From a bacterium (GTDB lineage: Bacteria > Pseudomonadota > Alphaproteobacteria > Rhizobiales > Aestuariivirgaceae), in NCBI GenBank assembly GCA_022842165.1, contig JALHQC010000003.1, positions 62,001-126,000 on the forward strand: a stretch of DNA of 64,000 bases. Direction: 5' to 3'. Shown here one piece after another: positions 59,470 through 64,000 of the stretch. How positions within the stretch are numbered: the first letter of the stretch is position 1; the number at the start of each line of letters is the position of its first letter. A model generated the notes under the pieces. That model was not told the DNA's origin. It worked only from the letters and a program-made list of their open reading frames with translations, and did not search any database. Both the position numbers and the translations under genes were made by a program.

Positions 59470-60912
59470 TCAGTTCTTGCCGCCCACCAGGCGCCCGGAG
59501 CGCGCGACCACGCCCCGATCCCTTGCGAATGACAGCTGCCCGTTCACATAGACCCGCTCGATACCCGCCGAGGGTTGCAACGGGGAATCGTAAGTTGCGC
59601 GGTCGATGATCGCGCGGGGATCGAACAGCACGAGATCCGCAAATGCCCCTGCGGTCACGTGGCCCCGGTCCTTCAGGCCGAACACGCGCGCGGGCAGGCC
59701 GGTCATCTTGTGGATCGCCGTCTCCATGGAAAACAGCCGAAGTTCGCGCGCGTAATGGCCGATGACGCGCGGAAAGGTGCCCCACAGACGCGGATGGGGA
59801 TGCACGTCATGCGGCAACCCGTCGGAGCCAATCATGGCGATGGGAGAACCCATCACGCGGCGCACGTCGTCCTCGTCCATCTGGAAATAGATCGCGCCGG
59901 CGGGGTCAAGACGGCGTGCCGCTTCATGGAGATCGCAGTTCCACTCCGCCGCTATGCTCGAGAGTTCGCGGCCCGCCATCTCGGGATGCGGCTTCGACCA
60001 TGAGATGCGGATGGGATAGTCGCCCGAAACCAGATCGGCGCGAAGATTGGTCGAGCCTGCCGCATAGGGGTAGACGTCGAGGTTGACCGGATGCCGCCTC
60101 GCCGCATCCTCAAGCCGCGGCAGGGTCTCGCGCGTGCGGCCCCAGTTGGCAGGGCCGGCGCATTTGTGATGCGATACGACAACGGGGATCGCCGCTGCCG
60201 CCGCCGTCCTCACCGTCTCGTCGATGCTGTCCAGCACCTTGTCGAATTCATTCCGCATGTGCGTCGCGTAAATGCCGCCATGTCTCGCGAAACGCGCGGC
60301 GACGGTGCTGACCTCATCCTCATCGGCTGCCATGTTGGTGGGATAGAAGAGGCCCGTGGAAAAGCCGGTGGCGCCGTGTGCCATGGCCTCGTCCGCGTGA
60401 CGGCACATCTGTTCGACCTGCGCGGGCGAGGCCTTGCGGCTGATATCCATCATCGTCGCAAGGCGCAAGGCCGAATGGCCAATGAGGGCCGCGACGTTGA
60501 CGGCTGGCGTCACTCTTCGGAGCGCTTCTGCATAGGCAGCGAAATTTGGGAACTGATAGGCTTCGCAACCACCAAGAAGGTTCATCGGTGCCGGCGGATC
60601 GGCAGAAAAGGTCACGGGCGCAAGCGAGATGCCGCAATTGCCGACGACGACAGTCGTAACACCCTGAGATATCTTGGGCAGCATGGCGGGTTTGTCGAGC
60701 ACGATGCGGTCATCATGCGTGTGCGCGTCGATGAAGCCTGGCGCGAGTGCCAAGCCCCTTGCGTCAATCTCGTTTGCGCAAGGCGCAATCACGCCCGCCG
60801 CTTCAACCGCCGCAATGCGCTCGCCTTCAAGCGCCACATCTCCGGTCACTGGCGCGGCGCCCGAACCATCGAAGACCAGCGCTCCTCTGAACACGATGCC
60901 GAAGGCATTCAT
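59470..60912 (-). CDS. N-acyl-D-amino-acid deacylase (D-aminoacylase family amidohydrolase)
   Basis: 480 residues, amidohydrolase superfamily. Zinc-ligand HTH in DAHTHDD (His64, His66), the Cys ligand in NCGISLAP, and HVH in LPHDVHPHPRLWGTFPRVIG near residue 370 fit the D-aminoacylase subgroup. It hydrolyses N-acyl-D-amino acids (or other acyl-amide bonds) to the free amine and acid. GGGGAG precedes the ATG at 60912. It starts 4 nt after the RpiR regulator stop and is followed by the FMO (23-nt gap), so the three genes form one operon. Confidence 0.93.
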   Translation of the reverse strand: MNAFGIVFRGALVFDGSGAAPVTGDVALEGERIAAVEAAGVIAPCANEIDARGLALAPGFIDAHTHDDRIVLDKPAMLPKISQGVTTVVVGNCGISLAPVTFSADPPAPMNLLGGCEAYQFPNFAAYAEALRRVTPAVNVAALIGHSALRLATMMDISRKASPAQVEQMCRHADEAMAHGATGFSTGLFYPTNMAADEDEVSTVAARFARHGGIYATHMRNEFDKVLDSIDETVRTAAAAAIPVVVSHHKCAGPANWGRTRETLPRLEDAARRHPVNLDVYPYAAGSTNLRADLVSGDYPIRISWSKPHPEMAGRELSSIAAEWNCDLHEAARRLDPAGAIYFQMDEDDVRRVMGSPIAMIGSDGLPHDVHPHPRLWGTFPRVIGHYARELRLFSMETAIHKMTGLPARVFGLKDRGHVTAGAFADLVLFDPRAIIDRATYDSPLQPSAGIERVYVNGQLSFARDRGVVARSGRLVGGKN

Positions 60913-60916
60913 GGCG

Positions 60917-61873
60917 TCACTCCCCGGTTTCCTGTTCGCGCATCACCGGCGTCGGGTCGGTCGAGGGCGTGGGAATGGCAATGCCGATCCGTGCCTGCGT
61001 GTAGCGCACGCGGCGCAGCGACTCGCGGGCCCTGGCCCCCATGCGCTTGGCTACTCCTGCGGCGAGCGTGTCGATCACCGCCATGTGGGCATAGCGTGAT
61101 GGCGTCGGCATCATTACGTCGGGCCCTTCGGCGATCGTCACCGCGATCACGATATCGGCGGCTGCAGCAAGGGGCGTTCCGGGCCGCGTGACCGCGACGG
61201 TGATCGCGCCAAACGATCGCGCGATTTCTACAGCCTCAATCACAGGTTTCGAGCGCCCGCTGTTCGAGATCGCCAACACGCTGTCGCCAGGCCCAAGCGT
61301 GGCGGCCGACATCCGCTGCTGATGCCCATCACTATAGGCCGAAACGGGGATTCCTAAGCGGAAGAAGCGAAGCTTCGCGTCTTCCGCCATCGCCGCGGAG
61401 CCGCCGCCCTGGCCGTAGATGTCGATCCGCCGGCTTGCCGCAATGGCCTCAATTGCCTTGCCGATCAGCGCGGTGTCGATCTGGTCGAGGCATTCGCGCA
61501 CCGCGCTGGCGGCGCGGATCATCACGGTGCGGGCAATCTGGCCGGCATCATCATCGAAGACGCGTTCGGATTTTAGATAGGCGGATGCGACGGTCAGCGT
61601 CGTCGCAAGGCTGATCTTGAATTCGGTGAAGGACGCGCAGCCCAGCGACCGGCAGAATCGCGTCACCGTGGGCTGACTCACGTCGGCGCGGTCGGCCAGT
61701 TCGGCAATCGTCAGGCGGGTCGCCGCCTCATAGTCCGACGTGACGATATCGGCAACGCGGCGCTCGGCGGGCGACAGGTCCTGATCGACCCGCTGCAGGC
61801 GCGACACGATGTCGATTGCCGCCGCCTTTCCGGCATTCGCTCGTGCGGTCCGGGCCTTCAAGCCGTCCGTCAA
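60917..61873 (-). CDS. RpiR/MurR-family transcriptional regulator
   Basis: 318 residues. N-terminal RpiR HTH (TIAELADRADVSQPTVTRFCRSLGCASFTEFKISL, about residues 55-90), then a SIS domain (RRIDIYGQGGGSAAMAEDAKLRFFRLG... DSVLAISNSGRSKPVIEAVEIA) that senses a sugar phosphate or related ligand. It is first in the operon with the deacylase and FMO and divergent from an ABC importer. Two HexR-like 15-mers in the shared region (61913 and 62099) are likely its operators, so it probably controls both transcripts. Confidence 0.92.
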   Translation of the reverse strand: MTDGLKARTARANAGKAAAIDIVSRLQRVDQDLSPAERRVADIVTSDYEAATRLTIAELADRADVSQPTVTRFCRSLGCASFTEFKISLATTLTVASAYLKSERVFDDDAGQIARTVMIRAASAVRECLDQIDTALIGKAIEAIAASRRIDIYGQGGGSAAMAEDAKLRFFRLGIPVSAYSDGHQQRMSAATLGPGDSVLAISNSGRSKPVIEAVEIARSFGAITVAVTRPGTPLAAAADIVIAVTIAEGPDVMMPTPSRYAHMAVIDTLAAGVAKRMGARARESLRRVRYTQARIGIAIPTPSTDPTPVMREQETGE

Positions 61874-61912
61874 GATCAGCGTCCCCTTGCACTTAGTCCT
61901 GCAGATTGCAGA

Positions 61913-61927
61913 TGAAATAAAATTACA
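61913..61927. promoter_or_regulatory. HexR-like RpiR operator 1
   Basis: TGAAATAAAATTACA differs at two positions from the HexR consensus TGTAATTAAATTACA (an RpiR protein). It lies 40 bp from the regulator ATG. Confidence 0.5.
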
Positions 61928-62098
61928 TGGATTGTGCCCCGGAGCAACAGGCTGCTTTCAGACGCGCTCCATCGTTCCTACTGCACCTGCGAAGAGACTG
62001 CTTGTGATTGCGCCTTATTTGATGGGCTTAAACGCATGCAGGCCCGATATGCCCACCAGTTCATGCCGCAAAGAAGCCTATTGCGTGACGGCTGATTT

Positions 62099-62113
62099 TG
62101 TAACATCATTTCA
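62099..62113. promoter_or_regulatory. HexR-like RpiR operator 2
   Basis: TGTAACATCATTTCA matches the reverse complement of operator 1 at 12 of 15 positions. It ends 9 bp before the ABC transporter ATG at 62123. Confidence 0.45.
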
Positions 62114-62122
62114 GGATTGGCG

Positions 62123-62971
62123 ATGAAATTGCCGGGGATTGCTGACGTGGCGCAGACGGAAAGAACTTCGAAGAGCACCGGTCTTCACAGCGCTCCGCCC
62201 GTCAAGATGGCAATTCGCAACGCCTCCAAGTCCTATGATACGCGTTCCGGCGCCGTTCACGCGCTGGCTGATGTGTCGCTCGATGTGCGGGAGGGCGAAT
62301 TCCTCTGCATCCTGGGGCCGTCCGGCTGCGGCAAGACCACGCTGCTCTGGTCGATGGCGGGGCTCCATGCCCTGTCGAGCGGCAGCATCACGCTCGGCAA
62401 TCAGCAGATCACCAGGCCCAATCCCGAAATCGCGATGATTTTCCAGGATGCCAATCTGCTGCCGTGGCGCAATCTCGCGAAGAACATCGAGCTTCCATTC
62501 GAATTGAAACGCAAGCCGCCGGACCGCGAACGCATCGCCAAGCTGCTGGACCGCGTCGGCCTCGCTGGTTTCGAAAACAAGTTTCCGCGCGAATTGTCGG
62601 GCGGCATGCAGCAGCGCGCGTCCATTGTGCGCAGCCTGTCGGTCGATCCCTCGGTGCTGCTGATGGACGAGCCTTTCGGCGCGCTCGATGCCTTCACGCG
62701 CGATGAAATGAATCTGCTGATCCAGGAAATCTGGATGGAGACGAAGAAGACAATTGCCTTCGTCACCCATTCGATTTCCGAGGCGATCTTCCTGGCGGAC
62801 CGGGTGGCGGTGATGTCGGCCCGGCCAGGGCGCATCGCCGAGATCTACGACATCGACATTCCGCGGCCACGTTCCATCGATATCCAGACGGAGCCGGATT
62901 TCATCAAGCGCGTGCTCGACATCAAGTCGCGTATCGAGCATGGGCGCGGCGCCAGAGTGGCGATCACCTGA
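62123..62971 (+). CDS. ABC transporter ATP-binding protein (SsuB/TauB/nitrate-type)
   Basis: 282 residues. Walker A GPSGCGKTT, Q-loop FQDANLLPWRNLAKNIELP, signature LSGGMQQRASIVRSL, Walker B VLLMDEPFGALDAFTRDEMN and H-loop FVTHSISEAI identify the NrtD/SsuB/TauB group that imports sulphonates, nitrate, taurine or aromatic acids. AGGA lies 8 nt before the ATG at 62123; a TTG two codons upstream is possible. The HexR-like operator sits across the Shine-Dalgarno region. It is followed by its permease (15-nt gap) and the start of a binding protein. Confidence 0.92.
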   Translation: MKLPGIADVAQTERTSKSTGLHSAPPVKMAIRNASKSYDTRSGAVHALADVSLDVREGEFLCILGPSGCGKTTLLWSMAGLHALSSGSITLGNQQITRPNPEIAMIFQDANLLPWRNLAKNIELPFELKRKPPDRERIAKLLDRVGLAGFENKFPRELSGGMQQRASIVRSLSVDPSVLLMDEPFGALDAFTRDEMNLLIQEIWMETKKTIAFVTHSISEAIFLADRVAVMSARPGRIAEIYDIDIPRPRSIDIQTEPDFIKRVLDIKSRIEHGRGARVAIT

Positions 62972-62986
62972 GGCAGGAGGCTGGAC

Positions 62987-63832
62987 TTGGACAAGGTGCT
63001 GGGCGACAAGATCCCGGAGTTCAACAAGAAGCAGGGCGGCGGCGGCAATGTGGGCCTCAGCGGCGCGTCCTTCAGCCTTGGCGACCATCGCAGCAAGTTC
63101 GAGATTCTCGTCATCATATTGGTCGCGGTCGTCATCATCGGCGGAACGGAACTGGCGCTCCTCGTCATGAAGGTGCCGCAATACGTGCTGCCGCGCCCAA
63201 GCCTGATCGTCACGGCACTGTTCACCGAGTGGAATTTTCTCTGGCCGCACATTCTCATTACACTCTATGAACTGCTCGTCGGCTTCACGATTGGTGCTTC
63301 GATCGGCTTCGTGCTGGCAGCGGTCATCACGCAGTTTCCCTTCGTCGAGAAAATCGTGACACCCTATATCCTGCTGCTGGTGACGACGCCGATGCTGGCG
63401 CTCGTCCCGCTGCTGATCCTGCGCTTCGGCTTCGGCAGCGAGCCGCGCATCATCGCGGTGGCGCTGGCGAGCGGCCCCATGGTGATGATCAATTCCGCCA
63501 CCGGCTTCCGCCGCGTCGATCTCGCCAAGATCGCGCTGGCGCGTTCGTTCGGCGCCAGCACGCTGCAGATCTTCACAAAGATCCGCATTCCCATGGCCAT
63601 GCCGATGATCATCGTCGGCCTCATGGTCGGCTCGATCTTCGGGCTGCTCACAACGATCGGCGCTGAAATGGTGGGTGGCGCCGAGGGCCTGGGCAACCGG
63701 CTTACCTATTACTCGGCGCTGATCCGCATGCCGCAATTCTTCGCGATCATCCTCATCCTCGCGGTGATGGGGATCTCGATCTACGTATTCTTTTTCTGGC
63801 TCGGAAAGAAATGGGCCAGTTGGGAAGCCTGA
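62987..63832 (+). CDS. ABC transporter permease (SsuC/TauC-like)
   Basis: 281 residues, six membrane segments (first: EILVIILVAVVIIGGTELALLVM). The EAA loop is VDLAKIALARSFGASTLQIFTKIRIPMAMP. The start codon is TTG at 62987, with AGGAGG 6 nt upstream. It forms a homodimer with two ATPase subunits. The SsuC/TauC group suggests an organic sulphonate, amide or aromatic acid as substrate. Confidence 0.9.
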   Translation: MDKVLGDKIPEFNKKQGGGGNVGLSGASFSLGDHRSKFEILVIILVAVVIIGGTELALLVMKVPQYVLPRPSLIVTALFTEWNFLWPHILITLYELLVGFTIGASIGFVLAAVITQFPFVEKIVTPYILLLVTTPMLALVPLLILRFGFGSEPRIIAVALASGPMVMINSATGFRRVDLAKIALARSFGASTLQIFTKIRIPMAMPMIIVGLMVGSIFGLLTTIGAEMVGGAEGLGNRLTYYSALIRMPQFFAIILILAVMGISIYVFFFWLGKKWASWEA

Positions 63833-63844
63833 CCGGCAAGAAGA

Positions 63845-63859
63845 CGGGGTGACACCCCG
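63845..63859 (+). other. Intercistronic hairpin before the binding protein
   Basis: CGGGGT-GAC-ACCCCG, a perfect 6-bp stem between the permease stop and the next start. It may stabilise or tune the binding-protein message. Confidence 0.4.
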
Positions 63860-63912
63860 CGATGAGCAAAGCCGGTGGACTCGTCGGACGTCAAACAGAG
63901 GAGAAGACAGGA

Positions 63913-64000
63913 ATGATTGGCAATATGATGATTGGACGCCGCCGCTTGCTGACGCTCTCGGCAACCGGCATTTCCGCCATGGCCATCGGAGGGCTCAGCG
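63913..64000 (+). CDS. ABC transporter binding protein, start only (cut by window edge)
   Basis: The first 29 codons are visible (MIGNMMIGRRRLLTLSATGISAMAIGGLS), a twin-arginine-type signal peptide. GAGGAGAAGACAGGA precedes the ATG at 63913. Its place after SsuBC-like genes makes it the periplasmic binding protein of that importer. The rest lies outside the window. Confidence 0.75.
   Translation, partial: MIGNMMIGRRRLLTLSATGISAMAIGGLS

Noticed and set aside
50203-62122. Bacterial microcompartment (Pdu-type) locus
   Set aside because: No shell-protein (BMC) genes or enzyme-targeting extensions are present in the window.

Overview
The window looks like chromosomal DNA of a GC-rich alphaproteobacterium, most likely in the Hyphomicrobiales (the Rhizobium/Mesorhizobium/Devosia-like part of the tree). 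The reasons are an aglRFGK-type alpha-glucoside ABC locus, thuAB-like genes, an iolDE locus next to an RpiR-type regulator, a small heat-shock gene with a ROSE-like leader, many CUT1 sugar transporters, and short palindromic intergenic repeats typical of rhizobia. The genus cannot be fixed from the sequence alone.

Layout. 1-11.3 kb is mostly housekeeping and stress: a PAS + phosphoribosyltransferase-like protein (cut by the left edge), inorganic pyrophosphatase, a GH32-like glycosidase facing a bifunctional sucrose-phosphate synthase/phosphatase, TypA/BipA, a J-domain protein, an alpha/beta hydrolase, three tandem secreted paralogues, and an Hsp20 gene with a heat-shock promoter and a ROSE-like leader. 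11.5-18.5 kb holds threonine aldolase and the agl operon (aglE-F-G-K, no aglA glucosidase) opposite its LacI-type regulator, with two matching operators between them. 18.5-31.9 kb is catabolic: a ferredoxin-reductase-like flavoprotein, hydantoinase A/B, a D-hydroxyacid dehydrogenase, an HpcH/HpaI aldolase, an aldehyde dehydrogenase, an RpiR regulator, then iolD, iolE and an inositol-dehydrogenase-like gene. 31.9-37.1 kb has an L,D-transpeptidase, thuA/thuB-like genes behind two more copies of the agl-type operator, a secreted metallopeptidase-like protein, msrA and tRNA-Ser(GGA).

37.1-39.1 kb is a small accessory insert after the tRNA: two overlapping AT-rich unknown genes and an IS630-type element whose transposase is broken by a 26-bp palindromic insertion. 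39.1-49 kb carries a second CUT1 sugar ABC operon and an AfuABC-like ABC operon (fused double permease) facing an inositol-monophosphatase-family gene. 49-50.2 kb is gene-poor, with a truncated gene and a 172-bp inverted-repeat element.

50.2-62 kb is the least ordinary part: an LLM-class flavin oxidoreductase, a class III CoA-transferase, an AA_synth protein, an aldehyde dehydrogenase and a B12-dependent diol dehydratase with large and medium subunits fused (plus separate small subunit), facing a flavin monooxygenase with an NTF2-like N-terminus, an N-acyl-D-amino-acid deacylase and an RpiR regulator. An SsuBC/TauBC-like ABC transporter starts divergently from that regulator and runs off the right edge. 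Two HexR-like operators lie between regulator and transporter. Together these could form an uptake-and-degradation route for an unidentified amide- or diol-containing compound; that pathway is inference.
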